Assembly: GCF_025061645.1 (NCBI RefSeq)
Contig: NZ_JANYMP010000020.1
Location: 1 to 64,000 of the forward strand
Source: Umezawaea endophytica
Lineage (GTDB): Bacteria; Actinomycetota; Actinomycetes; Mycobacteriales; Pseudonocardiaceae
Length of the DNA: 64,000 bases
Reading direction: 5' to 3'
Made by a program: the position numbers and the translations under genes. Under the pieces are notes generated by a model. It searched no databases. It saw only the letters and a list, made by a program, of their open reading frames with translations, and was not told the DNA's origin. This document shows, piece after piece, positions 1 to 9,653 of this stretch; within the stretch, counting starts at the first letter, position 1, and every line of letters begins with the position of its first letter.

Positions 1-2
1 AA

Positions 3-1469
3 CTCTCCCAAGCCCGCACCGCCGCCGCCATCACCGCGCTGCTCGGTGGAGGTGGGGCACCGGCGCCGAAGGCGATCGAGAACACCGGCGCCGAGGCGGT
101 GGTGATCGCCCCGCAGCGGCTGGTGATGGCGGAGTTCGCGCTGCCGTCGGCCACCGCCCCCGAATCGTTGGCCGGTCGGCGCTTCCTGGTCGTCGGCGAC
201 GGCGAGGAACTGGTGGCACGGCTCGTGGACCTGGGCGCGGAGGTGACCCGCGACCCGGCCGCGACGGTCGACGGCGTGTTCCACCTCGACCGCTCGACCG
301 CGCTGCCCGAGGCGTTCCCGCTGTTCCGGGCGTTGCTGGCCAACGGTCCTCGCCACCTGGTCGTCGTGGGGTCCGGCGAAGGCCTGCGCGGGTTCACCCG
401 CAGCGCCGCCAGGGAGTACCCCGACACGGCGGTGAAGGTCGTCGAGTTCGACGGTGAGGTCCGGGTGGACGCGCTGGTCGCCGAACTCGGGGCCACCGAC
501 GGAGAACCCGTCGTCCGGATCACCGGAGCGGGCCGGGTCGGGCTGCGGATGGTCGAGACCGACCTGGGGCTGCTCGGCAGCTCCGGCGCGGGCCCGGCCG
601 GTGACGGCGCCGCCGAAGCGCTGGCGATCGGGCTCGACCGCGACTCCGTCGTGCTGCTGGTCGGTGGCGCGAAGGGCATCACCGCCCGCTTCGCCGCCAC
701 GGTGGCGAGCGCGAGCCGGTGCCGGATCGAACTGCTGGGCCGCACCGCGCTGCCCACCGAGGACGAGCCGCCCGCCATCGCGGCGGCGGCCGACCCCGCC
801 GCCCTGCGGGCCGCGCTGATCGCGAGCGGGCTGCGGGTCCCGGCCGAGATCGAACGGGAGATCGGGCGGATCGAGGCCGTGCGGGAGGTGCGCGACACCG
901 TGCGGCGGCTGACCGAGTTGGGCAGCGCGGTGCGCTACCACTCCGTGGACATGCGGGACGTCGAGGCCGTGCACCGCGCGGTCAAGGAGATCCACACCGA
1001 GCACGGCAGGCTCGACGGCGTCGTGTACGCGGCCGGGGTCATCGAGGACAAGCTGATCGCGGAGAAGACCGCCGAGTCGTTCGGCCGGGTGTTCGCCACC
1101 AAGGTCGACGGCGCCAAGACGCTCCTCGAAGCCGTCGACGGGCTGCCGAACGGGCCGCGGTTCGCGGTGTTCTTCGGCAGCATCGCCGCGGTGCTGGGCA
1201 ACCGCGGCCAGTCCGACTACGCCGCCGCGAACGACGCACTGGAATCGTTGGCGCGCCGGTGCTCCTACCGCGCGCTGACCGTCCACTGGGGACCGTGGGC
1301 GCCGACCGGCGTCAACAACGGCATGGTGACGCCGGAGCTGATGCGGTCCTACGCCAAGCGCGGCATCAAGCTGATCGACCCGGAGGAGGGCGCGCTCAGC
1401 CTGCTGCGCGAACTCGCCTGGGGCCCGGAGGCGCTGGACTCGGTGGTCTACACGGCATCGGGCTGGTGA
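3..1469 (+). CDS. Multidomain polyketide/PUFA-synthase-like protein, C-terminal ketoreductase part (5' end outside window)
   Basis: The reading frame is open from the first base, so this is the last 488 residues of a longer protein. The first ~35 residues look like a linker, probably after an ACP. Next come a structural half-Rossmann subdomain (about 35-190) and a catalytic SDR-type ketoreductase: nucleotide-binding motif LLVGGAKGITA, Lys in TKVDGAK, Ser in FFGSIAA and Tyr in QSDYAAAND. This KR style is seen at the C-terminus of PfaA-like and other iterative type I synthases, where it reduces the ACP-bound beta-keto intermediate. The stop is 5 bp before the next synthase gene, so the two are probably co-transcribed. 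The missing N-terminus (KS, AT and ACP are expected) cannot be judged here. KR assignment is confident; the family assignment is inference. Confidence 0.85.
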   Translation, partial: LSQARTAAAITALLGGGGAPAPKAIENTGAEAVVIAPQRLVMAEFALPSATAPESLAGRRFLVVGDGEELVARLVDLGAEVTRDPAATVDGVFHLDRSTALPEAFPLFRALLANGPRHLVVVGSGEGLRGFTRSAAREYPDTAVKVVEFDGEVRVDALVAELGATDGEPVVRITGAGRVGLRMVETDLGLLGSSGAGPAGDGAAEALAIGLDRDSVVLLVGGAKGITARFAATVASASRCRIELLGRTALPTEDEPPAIAAAADPAALRAALIASGLRVPAEIEREIGRIEAVREVRDTVRRLTELGSAVRYHSVDMRDVEAVHRAVKEIHTEHGRLDGVVYAAGVIEDKLIAEKTAESFGRVFATKVDGAKTLLEAVDGLPNGPRFAVFFGSIAAVLGNRGQSDYAAANDALESLARRCSYRALTVHWGPWAPTGVNNGMVTPELMRSYAKRGIKLIDPEEGALSLLRELAWGPEALDSVVYTASGW

Positions 1470-1474
1470 CGACG

Positions 1475-4400
1475 ATGAGCACCCCTGTCGCCATCGTCGG
1501 CATGTCGGTCCTGCTGCCCGGCGCGCCGGACCTGGACACGTACTGGGGCAACATCACCAGCGGCGTGGACGCGATCACCGAGGTCCCGGCCGGCCGCTGG
1601 GACGCCGACTACTACGAGCCCGACCTGGCACGCCGGGCCGACCGGGTCTACTGCCGCCGCGGCGGTTTCGTAGACCCGCTGGCCGAGGTCGACGTCGTGA
1701 GCTTCGGGATCATGCCGAACTCCGTGGCGGGCACCGAACCCGACCAGTTGATCGCCCTGCACGTCGCGGCGGCGGCCATCGCGGACGCGGGCGGCGACGC
1801 CCGGCTGCCGGTCGACCGGGAGCGCGTCGGCGTGGTGCTCGGCCGCGGCGGCTACCTGACGCCCGCGCTGGCCCGGCTGGACCAGCGGGTCCGGACAGCG
1901 CGCCAGCTCGTGCGCACGCTCGGCCAGCTCATGCCGGAACTGGGCGACGAGAAGCTGGAGCAGGTGCGGCAGGCGTTCAGCGACCAGCTCGGCCCGGACT
2001 CCCCGGAGTCCGCGATCGGGCTGGTGCCGAACCTCGCCGCGTCCCGCGTGGCGAACCGGCTCGACCTGCGCGGCCCCGCCTACACCGTGGACGCGGCCTG
2101 CGCGTCCTCGCTGGTCGCGGTCGACCACGCGGTGCGCGAACTCGCCGACGGGCGCTGCGACGTGGTGCTCGCGGGCGGGGTGCACCACTGCCACGACATC
2201 ACGCTGTGGAGCGTCTTCACCCAGCTCGGCGCCCTGTCACCGAGCCAGCGCATCCGTCCGTTCGACAAGGGCGCGGACGGCGTGCTGATCGGCGAGGGCA
2301 CGGGTGTGGTGGTGCTGAAGCGCCTCGCCGACGCCGAGCGCGACGGCGACCGGGTGTACGCGGTGATCACCGGGACCGGTGTCGCCAGCGACGGCCGCAC
2401 CGCGTCGCTCGTCAACCCGGACACCGGCGGCCAGGTCCGCGCGATCCGCCAGGCGTGGCTCGCCGCGGGCACCGATCCGACCGCGTCGGGCTCGATCGGT
2501 CTGCTGGAAGCCCACGGCACGGCCACCCCCGCCGGTGACGCGGCCGAACTCGCGACGCTGGCCGAGGTGTTCGGGCCCGCGTCCGCGACCGACCGGCCGG
2601 TGATCGGCTCGGTCAAGTCCATGATCGGCCACACCATGCCGGCGGCGGGCGTCGCCGCGCTGGTGAAGGCCGCTCTGGCCGTGCACCACGGAGTCCTGCC
2701 GCCCACCCTGCACTGCGAGGACCCGCACCCGGCGCTGGCGACCACCCGGTTCCGGCCGATCGCCGAGGTCCGGCCGTGGGTCGACGAGGTGCGGCGGGCG
2801 GGCGTGAACGCGTTCGGGTTCGGCGGCATCAACGCGCACGTCGTGCTGGAGCAGGCCCCCACCAGCAGGCCGGGTCCGGCCGTGGTGCTGGAACCGGAAC
2901 GGGTGCTGCGGCTGTCCGCGGCGTCCCCCGGCCACCTGGCCGCGCTGCTCGACACCGACGACGCGACCGTGCTCGCCGCGAGCCTGGACGAGCGCGAGGC
3001 GGCGACCGGGCCGACCCGGCTCGGGATCGTCGACCCCACCCCGAAACGCCTCGCGCTGGCGCGCAAGGCCGTGGCCAAGGGCGCGGGCTGGCGGGGCCGC
3101 AACGACGTGTGGTTCGCGCCGAAACCCCTGCTGGGCACCGGGGGCGGCAAGCTCGCGTTCATCTTCCCCGGTCTGGAGGCGGACTTCGCGCCGTCCGTGG
3201 ACGCGCTCGCCCGCCGGTTCGGCCTCGACTGGCGCTCCGAAGCGCTCGTCGGCGACGTCGGCAGGCACGGCACGGGCGTGTTCCAGCTCGGCAGGCTCCT
3301 GGACACCGTGCTGCGCGAACTCGGCGTGCGGCCGGACGGCGTCGCGGGGCACAGCGTCGGCGAGTGGACCGCGATGGCCGCCGGGGGGATCCACTCCGCG
3401 CACCAGGTCGACGCGTTCCTCAGCGCCTTCGACCCGGACGCGCTGCGCGTGCCCGGCCTGGCGTTCGCGGTGCTCGGCGCCCCGGCCGACCAGGTGCTGG
3501 CCGCACTCGCGAACCAGGACGACGTGGTGCTGTCCCACGACAACGCGCCCAGCCAGTCGATGGTCTGCGGACCGGCCGAAGCCGTCGAGGCGCTGGTGCT
3601 GAGGTTCCGCGCCGACGGCGTGATCAGCCAGGTGCTGCCGTTCCAGTCCGGTTTCCACACGCCGATGCTCGAGCCCTACCTCGCGCCGATCCAGCGGGCG
3701 GCGGAGACCTACGACATCAACCCGGCGCGGGTGCCGGTGTGGTCGGCCACGACCGCGAGCGAGTTCCCGACCGACCCGGACGAGGTGCGCGCCCTGTTCG
3801 TCCGGCACCTGCTGGAGCCCGTGCGGTTCCGGCCGATGGTCGAGGCCATGCACGCGGCCGGGTTCCGGGCGTTCGTGCAGCTCGGCGTCGGCCAGACCGG
3901 GTCGCTGATCACGGACACGGTGCAGGGCAACGACACCCTGGTCGTGTCCGCGCACTCGCCGCACCGCGACGGGATCGACCAGGTGCGCCGGGTCGTGACC
4001 GCGCTGTGGGTCGACGGCGCCGAACCGGACGTCCGGCCGCTGCTCCCCGAGTCCGCGAAGCGGCGGCGGGCGCCGGTCCGGCTGGACCTCGGCGGTGCGC
4101 TCATCACGCTCGACTCGCGCACCCGGCTGCGGGTGCCCGGCCAGGCGTCCGCATTGGACAGCCTGGTCGACGGCTCGCCGCTCGCGGCGGAGTTGTCGTT
4201 GCTGCTCAAGGACACCGCGGACGTGGCGGCCGAGCTGCTCACGAAACGCAGGCCCGCCCCCGCTCCCTCGGTGCGGAAGCTCGACGCGGTGCTGCCGGTG
4301 TCCGTCGACACCATGCCCTACCTGCTGGACCACTGCTTCTTCCAGCAGCGCCCAGGCTGGCCCGACCACGTCGATAGCTGGCCGGTCGTGCCCGCCACGA

Positions 4401-5641
4401 CGGTGATCGGCCACCTGATGGCGTTCGCCGAGCAGGCGGCTCCCGGACAGCGGGCCGTCGCGGTGCACGACGTGCGGCTCAGCCAGTGGATCACGGCCAT
4501 CCCGTCGGTCGACGTGCCGGTCAGCGTCGTGCCCGCGGGTGACGACCGGGTGCTGGCCTCGCTGGACGGCTACTCCCGCGCGGTCGTCGAACTGGCGCCG
4601 GAGTTCCCCGCCCAGGCGCCCGCGCCCTGGACGTTCACCGACGAGCGGAAGCCGGACCTGACCGCGCGCGAGCTGTACGACGAGCGCTGGATGTTCCACG
4701 GCCCCCGGTTCCAGGGGGTCGAGGAGCTGACGGCGATCGGCCCGAAGCACGTGCGCGCCAGGCTGGTCACGCCCGCCGCGCCCGGCGCGCTGCTGGACAA
4801 CGTCGGCCAGGTGCTCGGCTACTGGATCATGGCGTCGCTGCCGGACCGCACGACGGTGTTCCCGGTCGCGATCCACCGCATCCGCTTCCACGGCGACCAC
4901 CCGGCCGCCGGGGAGGAGCTGGAGTGCCTGGTGCGCATCACCTCCGTGACCGACAACGCCCTGACCGCGGACATGCAGCTCGTCCGCCGCGGCCGCGTGT
5001 GGGCGGAGTTCGACGGCTGGTCGGACCGCCGGTTCGACAGCGACCCGAACATCCGCGCGAACGACCGGGCGCCGGGCCGCAACACGCTGTCCACTGTGGA
5101 GGATGGCGGCTGGACGCGCGTGCACGAGCGGTGGCCGGACCTGGCGACCCGCGAGCTGATCATGCGCAACCAGCTCGGCAGCGCCGAGCGCGAGCAGTAC
5201 GACCAGCAGTCGCCGCGGGCGAAGCGGCAGTGGCTGCTGGGCCGGATCGCGGCGAAGGACGCGGTGCGCCGCTGGATGTGGGAGCACGGCGAGGGCGAGG
5301 TGTTCCCGGCCGAACTCCTGTTGCGCGACAACGAGGTCGTGGGCGTGCACGGGCGGGAGGCTCCCCCGTTGACGGTGTCGGTCGCCCATCACGGGGAACT
5401 CGGCGTCGGGATCGCCCGACGTGGTCGCTGCGGTATCGCCGTCGAGCCTGCGGACGACCCGGACGCCGTGGCGAAGGCGAGCAGTGCGGCTCTGGAAAAA
5501 GCTTTCGGAGCGCGCTTCGCACCCTCCGACGGCGCGGTCCCCGAAGTGCGGTGCGCACGGATCGGCAACCCGCCGGGTCTGCCGAGCAGGGAGTACATCG
5601 TGGCCTGGACGGCCGACGACGAACAGGAGATGGGCACATGA
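1475..5641 (+). CDS. Iterative type I synthase, KS-AT-DH-PPTase-like (1388 aa)
   Basis: Domain order: ketosynthase (about 1-460) with nucleophile in DAACASSL (C209) and histidines in EAHGTATPAGD (H347) and SMIGHT (H386); acyltransferase (about 555-850) with GHSVGEW (S627) and GFHTP (H728); double-hotdog dehydratase (about 940-1190) with LLDHCF (H953) and LLDNVGQ (D1108, Q1112); then a C-terminal phosphopantetheinyl-transferase-like region (about 1225-1388) with WLLGRIAAKDAVRRW. There is one KS and no chain-length-factor copy, so it is not a standard PfaC. The layout is closer to enediyne or heterocyst-glycolipid-type iterative synthases. The PPTase part looks eroded: the usual GVDIE metal site reads GIAVE, and no WxxKEA motif follows. 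ATG 1475 is used as start; GTG 1466, in frame and overlapping the upstream stop, is an alternative. The end overlaps the ACP gene (ATGA). Confidence 0.88.
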   Translation: MSTPVAIVGMSVLLPGAPDLDTYWGNITSGVDAITEVPAGRWDADYYEPDLARRADRVYCRRGGFVDPLAEVDVVSFGIMPNSVAGTEPDQLIALHVAAAAIADAGGDARLPVDRERVGVVLGRGGYLTPALARLDQRVRTARQLVRTLGQLMPELGDEKLEQVRQAFSDQLGPDSPESAIGLVPNLAASRVANRLDLRGPAYTVDAACASSLVAVDHAVRELADGRCDVVLAGGVHHCHDITLWSVFTQLGALSPSQRIRPFDKGADGVLIGEGTGVVVLKRLADAERDGDRVYAVITGTGVASDGRTASLVNPDTGGQVRAIRQAWLAAGTDPTASGSIGLLEAHGTATPAGDAAELATLAEVFGPASATDRPVIGSVKSMIGHTMPAAGVAALVKAALAVHHGVLPPTLHCEDPHPALATTRFRPIAEVRPWVDEVRRAGVNAFGFGGINAHVVLEQAPTSRPGPAVVLEPERVLRLSAASPGHLAALLDTDDATVLAASLDEREAATGPTRLGIVDPTPKRLALARKAVAKGAGWRGRNDVWFAPKPLLGTGGGKLAFIFPGLEADFAPSVDALARRFGLDWRSEALVGDVGRHGTGVFQLGRLLDTVLRELGVRPDGVAGHSVGEWTAMAAGGIHSAHQVDAFLSAFDPDALRVPGLAFAVLGAPADQVLAALANQDDVVLSHDNAPSQSMVCGPAEAVEALVLRFRADGVISQVLPFQSGFHTPMLEPYLAPIQRAAETYDINPARVPVWSATTASEFPTDPDEVRALFVRHLLEPVRFRPMVEAMHAAGFRAFVQLGVGQTGSLITDTVQGNDTLVVSAHSPHRDGIDQVRRVVTALWVDGAEPDVRPLLPESAKRRRAPVRLDLGGALITLDSRTRLRVPGQASALDSLVDGSPLAAELSLLLKDTADVAAELLTKRRPAPAPSVRKLDAVLPVSVDTMPYLLDHCFFQQRPGWPDHVDSWPVVPATTVIGHLMAFAEQAAPGQRAVAVHDVRLSQWITAIPSVDVPVSVVPAGDDRVLASLDGYSRAVVELAPEFPAQAPAPWTFTDERKPDLTARELYDERWMFHGPRFQGVEELTAIGPKHVRARLVTPAAPGALLDNVGQVLGYWIMASLPDRTTVFPVAIHRIRFHGDHPAAGEELECLVRITSVTDNALTADMQLVRRGRVWAEFDGWSDRRFDSDPNIRANDRAPGRNTLSTVEDGGWTRVHERWPDLATRELIMRNQLGSAEREQYDQQSPRAKRQWLLGRIAAKDAVRRWMWEHGEGEVFPAELLLRDNEVVGVHGREAPPLTVSVAHHGELGVGIARRGRCGIAVEPADDPDAVAKASSAALEKAFGARFAPSDGAVPEVRCARIGNPPGLPSREYIVAWTADDEQEMGT

Positions 5642-5982
5642 GCGTCGAAACCACCGCGCCGGTCACCGAAGGCCAGGTCACCCAGGACCAGATCACCGGC
5701 GAAGCGGTGCTCGCCGAGATCTCCGGGATGCTGCGCGTCCTGCTGGACGAGTACGGCCTCGACGACGTCGAGATCACCATGGCCACCAAGTTCCACGAGG
5801 ACCTGGAGTTGGAGAGCATCGACCTCGTCTCGCTCTCCGCCGACCTCAAGGAGCGCTACGGCAACCAGGTCAACTTCGCCGAGTTCATCGCGGGGTTCGA
5901 CCTGGAGGAGATCATCGCGATGACCGTCGGCCAGCTCGTCGACCACGTCGTGGTGTCGCTGCGCGAAGCGGCCCGCGGATGA
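5638..5982 (+). CDS. Free-standing acyl carrier protein
   Basis: A 114-residue acidic protein with the ACP core: helix I from about residue 22, and the phosphopantetheine site in LELESIDLV (S60), preceded by an acidic stretch. The first ~20 residues (Thr/Gln-rich) are a leader not found in primary-metabolism AcpP. The ATG overlaps the upstream synthase stop by 4 bp and its own stop overlaps the hydrolase start, so it is translated as part of the synthase operon. It probably holds the growing chain or hands the finished chain to the hydrolase/glycosyltransferase; the exact role is inferred. Confidence 0.9.
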   Translation: MSVETTAPVTEGQVTQDQITGEAVLAEISGMLRVLLDEYGLDDVEITMATKFHEDLELESIDLVSLSADLKERYGNQVNFAEFIAGFDLEEIIAMTVGQLVDHVVVSLREAARG

Positions 5983-6779
5983 CGAAGATCCTCGCGGGCG
6001 ACCTCGACACCCACGTGCAGCGCCTCCCGCCGACGATCCCGGTCGACGGCGAGGCGCCGGTCGTGGTGTTCATCCACGGCCTGCTCACCGACAGCCTGGC
6101 GAGCTACTACTTCACCCTCGGGCCCGCGTTCGCGGCGGCGGGCGTCGACGTGGTGATGTACGACCTGCGCGGGCACGGCAAGTCCGGCCGACCGGCGACC
6201 GGCTACCAGTTGGAGCGGTTCGTCTCCGACCTGGTGTCGCTGCTGGACGCCATGGACATCACCCGGCCCGTGCACCTGGTCGGCAACTCCTTCGGCGGCA
6301 GCATCGCGTTCGGCCTCGCCGCAGCGCACCCGGAGCGGGTCGCCACGGTCATCGCCATCGAGGCCGAGCCGCCCGTCCAGGCGTGGACCGTGCGGATGGC
6401 CGAGGGCCTTGACCTGGCCAAGTCGCAGCTCACCCAGGACGCGGTGATCGACTGGATCGCGGTCAACAACGGCAAGCACACCGCCCGGCTGTCACGGGCC
6501 GCGGGCAGGCTGCTCCAGGTGACCTCGATGCTGGAGGACATCCCGGTCAGCGACACGATCGCGGACGACCTGTCGGCGATCCGCTGCCCGGTGCTGGCGA
6601 TCTTCGGCGCCGATTCGGGGCTGTCGCGGCAGGTGCCGTACTTCGAGTCGTACCTGGCGTCGTGCCGCACGGTCGTGCTGCCCGACCAGGGCCACTCGGT
6701 GCTGATCGAGCGCACGGACGAGACCCGCGACGCGATCCTGGGCTGGGTGCGCGACCACGCGTTGGGCCGCGTCGGGTGA
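5979..6779 (+). CDS. Alpha/beta hydrolase, possible chain-release or tailoring enzyme
   Basis: A 266-residue single-domain alpha/beta hydrolase. The oxyanion region is FIHGLL, the strand motif is YDLRGHGKSG, the nucleophile elbow is GNSFGG (S104), an acid lies near IFGADSG and the catalytic His is in DQGHSVL, so the Ser-Asp-His triad is complete. There is no signal peptide, so it should be cytosolic. Start ATG 5979 overlaps the ACP stop (ATGA) and its stop overlaps the glycosyltransferase start (GTGA). In this position a thioesterase or acyl hydrolase releasing the ACP-bound chain is the simplest reading, but esterase or cyclase roles are equally open. Neither synthase protein shows a terminal thioesterase in the window, which supports release by this enzyme. 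Confidence 0.85.
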   Translation: MTKILAGDLDTHVQRLPPTIPVDGEAPVVVFIHGLLTDSLASYYFTLGPAFAAAGVDVVMYDLRGHGKSGRPATGYQLERFVSDLVSLLDAMDITRPVHLVGNSFGGSIAFGLAAAHPERVATVIAIEAEPPVQAWTVRMAEGLDLAKSQLTQDAVIDWIAVNNGKHTARLSRAAGRLLQVTSMLEDIPVSDTIADDLSAIRCPVLAIFGADSGLSRQVPYFESYLASCRTVVLPDQGHSVLIERTDETRDAILGWVRDHALGRVG

Positions 6780-7906
6780 GCCGGTTCCTCTTCGTGGTGC
6801 CGCCGCTGGTCGGGCACGTCAACCCGACCATCGGGGTCGCCGCGGAACTGGTCTCGCGCGGCCACGAGGTCGCGTGGGCGGGCCACCACGACGCGATCGG
6901 GAAGCTCGTCGGACCGGACGCGCGGGTGTTCGGCTGCGCGTCACCGGAACTGGTGCCGCGCGGCTCGGACCTGACCGGCCCGGCGGCGTTCCGGTTCCTG
7001 TGGCAGGAGTTCCTGCTGCCGCTGGGCGAGGCCATGAAACCCGGTGTGCGCACGGCGATCGGGGCGTTCCGGCCGGACGTCGTGGTCGCCGACCAGCAGG
7101 CCATCGCGGGTGGGCTGGTCGCCGAGGAGCTCGGCGTCCCGTGGATCACGTCCGCCACGACGTCCGCCGAACTCGTGGACCCGTTGGCAGGCATGCCGAA
7201 GGTCAAGGCGTGGCTCGCCGAGCGGATCGACGCGCTGCGCGGCGGGCACGGCGGACCGGACCCGAGGATGTCGCCGCACGGCGTCCTCGCGTTCACCACG
7301 CGGGAACTGCTCGGCGAGGTCGACCTCCCCCACGACGACGTGTGGCTGGTCGGCCCATCCATCGTCCCCCGACCGTCCACAGCGGACTTCCCGTGGGAGT
7401 GGCTGACCCGCGACGCGCCCACCGTGCTGGTCACCCTGGGCACGGCGAACGCCGACGCCGGTCACCGCTTCCTCGCCCAGGCCGCGCAGGCGTTGGCGCG
7501 CCTGGACGTCCGGGCCGTGCTGGTCGACCCGGACAGCTCGCTGACCGAGGTCGGCGACAACGTCCTGGTGCGGCGGCACGTCCCACAGCTCGACCTGCTC
7601 CCCCACGTCGACGCCGTGGTCTGCCACGCGGGCCACAACACGGTGTGCGAGGCGCTGTGGCACGGCGTCCCCCTCGTCGTCGCGCCGATCCGCGACGACC
7701 AGCCCATCGTCGCGGGCCAGGTCGTCGACGCGGGCGCGGGCGTGCGGGTGCGCTTCTCCCGCGCCACCTCGACCCACCTGTCCGATGCCGTCACGGCCGT
7801 GCTCGACGAGGCGAACGGCCACCGCAAGGCCGCCGCGCTCGTCGGCGACTCGTTCCGCGCGGCAGGCGGCGCGACCCGCGCCGCCGACCACCTCGAGAAG
7901 GTGTGA
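6776..7906 (+). CDS. UDP-glycosyltransferase family (GT1/MGT-like)
   Basis: A 376-residue GT-B fold protein. The N-terminal acceptor half opens with FVVPPLVGHVNPTIGVAAEL, typical of macrolide-type glycosyltransferases. The C-terminal donor half has CHAGHNTVCEAL followed by GVPLVVAPIRDDQ, the nucleotide-sugar signature. No signal or membrane segment is seen. Start is GTG 6776, overlapping the hydrolase stop by 4 bp. Activity on a product of the neighbouring synthases, giving a glycoside or glycolipid, is inferred from operon position. No sugar-nucleotide biosynthesis genes are in the window, so the donor may be a housekeeping sugar such as UDP-glucose. Confidence 0.9.
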   Translation: MSRFLFVVPPLVGHVNPTIGVAAELVSRGHEVAWAGHHDAIGKLVGPDARVFGCASPELVPRGSDLTGPAAFRFLWQEFLLPLGEAMKPGVRTAIGAFRPDVVVADQQAIAGGLVAEELGVPWITSATTSAELVDPLAGMPKVKAWLAERIDALRGGHGGPDPRMSPHGVLAFTTRELLGEVDLPHDDVWLVGPSIVPRPSTADFPWEWLTRDAPTVLVTLGTANADAGHRFLAQAAQALARLDVRAVLVDPDSSLTEVGDNVLVRRHVPQLDLLPHVDAVVCHAGHNTVCEALWHGVPLVVAPIRDDQPIVAGQVVDAGAGVRVRFSRATSTHLSDAVTAVLDEANGHRKAAALVGDSFRAAGGATRAADHLEKV

Positions 7907-7914
7907 GGACCCCG

Positions 7915-9645
7915 ATGTCCGGATCTTTCGGCACGCTGCTGTCGTACGCGAGGCCGCACCGCGCGGTCCTGCTGTCCACGCTCGCGCTGACCCTGCTGGC
8001 CAGCGCCTGCGGCCTCGCCCAGCCGCTGGTGGCGCAGGACGTGCTGAGCGCGCTGGGCACCGGCGGCGGCGTGACGGGCCCGATCCTCGCGCTCGCCGCC
8101 CTGCTGCTCGCGGGGGCCGCGCTGACCGGCGGGACGGCGTGGCTCCAGCAGCGCACGTCGGAGAGCGTCGTCCGCGACGTCCGCCGCGGCCTGGTGTTCC
8201 GGCTCATCCGGCTCCGCGTCCCCGAGCTGGACCGGCGCCCGCCGGGCGACCTGATCGCCAGGGTCACGTCCGACAGCACCCTGCTCCAGAGCGCGGCGAC
8301 CGAGGGCCTGATCCTGGTCGTCAACGGCGCGCTGACGCTCGTCGGCGCGATCGTGCTGATGGGCACCCTGCACCTCGGGCTGCTCGGCGTGACGCTGCTG
8401 GTCCTGTTCGCGGTCGCGGTGGTCCTGACCCTCGTGCTGCCCCGCATCCGCCAGGCCGTGGCACGGGCCCAGGAGTCGGTCGGCGCGATCGGCGCCACCC
8501 TCGACCGCACGCTGGGCGCCGCCAGGACCGTGAAGGCGAACGGCGCGGAGGACCGCGAGACCGCCCGCGCCGAGGACGCCGTCGAGCACGCCTACCAGGC
8601 CGGACTCGTCGGCGCGCGCTACTCCGCGATCGTCAGCGTCGTCTCCGGCGCGTCGATCCAGGGCGCTTTCCTGGCCGTGCTCGGCTTCGGGGGGATGCTC
8701 GTGGCGTCCGGCGACCTGTCGGTGGCCTCGCTGATCGCGTTCCTCCTCTACGTGTTCTTCCTGGCGGGCCCGATCGCCTCCCTCATCGGCGGCGCCAGCA
8801 AGCTCCAGCAGGGCCTTGGCGCGGTGGGCCGCATCGAGGAGGTCCGCGACATGCCCATCGAGGACGACGTGGCCGCGCTCGTGGCGCTCCCCGACGGCCT
8901 GCCCCCGCCGTCGATCGAACTGCGGGACGTCCACTTCTCCTACCCCGGCCGCGCCCCCGCGTTGCAGGGCGTCTCCTTCACCATCGCGGGCGGCACCCAG
9001 ACCGCGCTGGTCGGCCTGTCCGGCGCGGGCAAGACCACCATGTTCGCCCTGCTCCAGCGCTTCTACGACCCGGTGGCGGGCTCGGTCCTCATCGACGGCC
9101 GGGACGTCTCCTCGATGACCCGCGCCGAGGTCCGCCGACGCATCGCCTACGTCGAGCAGGACGCTCCCGCGATGGCGGGCACCATCCGCGACAACCTCCT
9201 CTACGCCGCCCCTTCGGCGACGGACGAGGACATCGCCGAGGCACTGCGCGTGACCTGCCTCGACACCCTGGTGAACGGTCTTGAGCTGGGCCTGGACACC
9301 TCCGTAGGGCCGCGCGGCGTGACCCTGTCCGGCGGCGAGCGCCAGCGGCTGGCCATCGCCAGGGCGTTGCTCCGCAAACCGCAGGTGCTCCTCCTCGACG
9401 AGGCCACGGCGCAGCTCGACGCCCGCAACGAGCAGGCCCTGCGGGACGCCGTCACCAGCGCCGCGCGGCGCTGCACCGTGGTCCTGATCGCGCACCGCCT
9501 GTCGACGGTGACCGAGGTCGACCAGATCGTGGTGCTGGAACACGGATCGGTGCGGGCGAGGGGCACGCACCGCTCGCTGGTGGACGACGACGACCTGTAC
9601 CGCGAACTGGCGTCGACCCAACTCCTTGCCGATGCTATGGAATAG
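7915..9645 (+). CDS. ABC half-exporter (fused TMD-NBD, ABCB type)
   Basis: A 576-residue fusion with six predicted membrane helices in the first ~320 residues, followed by a nucleotide-binding domain: Walker A GLSGAGKTTMF, signature LSGGERQRLAIARALL, Walker B VLLLDEATA and switch His in LIAHRLSTV. All catalytic motifs are intact. As a half-transporter it should homodimerise and export. It begins 8 bp after the glycosyltransferase stop, at ATG 7915 with GTGTGAGGAC upstream. Export of the glycosylated product is the likely role; lipid flipping is another possibility for this family. Confidence 0.92.
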   Translation: MSGSFGTLLSYARPHRAVLLSTLALTLLASACGLAQPLVAQDVLSALGTGGGVTGPILALAALLLAGAALTGGTAWLQQRTSESVVRDVRRGLVFRLIRLRVPELDRRPPGDLIARVTSDSTLLQSAATEGLILVVNGALTLVGAIVLMGTLHLGLLGVTLLVLFAVAVVLTLVLPRIRQAVARAQESVGAIGATLDRTLGAARTVKANGAEDRETARAEDAVEHAYQAGLVGARYSAIVSVVSGASIQGAFLAVLGFGGMLVASGDLSVASLIAFLLYVFFLAGPIASLIGGASKLQQGLGAVGRIEEVRDMPIEDDVAALVALPDGLPPPSIELRDVHFSYPGRAPALQGVSFTIAGGTQTALVGLSGAGKTTMFALLQRFYDPVAGSVLIDGRDVSSMTRAEVRRRIAYVEQDAPAMAGTIRDNLLYAAPSATDEDIAEALRVTCLDTLVNGLELGLDTSVGPRGVTLSGGERQRLAIARALLRKPQVLLLDEATAQLDARNEQALRDAVTSAARRCTVVLIAHRLSTVTEVDQIVVLEHGSVRARGTHRSLVDDDDLYRELASTQLLADAME

Positions 9646-9653
9646 TCGGTGGT

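Noticed and set aside
719-1474. In-frame upstream extension of the KS-AT-DH synthase to an ATG at 719
   Set aside because: It would overlap the KR-coding gene by 750 bp in another frame, and its translation is Arg/Gly/Ala low-complexity; the KS domain starts at 1475.
2237-5392. Very long open frames on the minus strand opposite the synthase gene
   Set aside because: They are antisense shadows caused by high GC; their translations are His/Arg/Asp-rich without domains.
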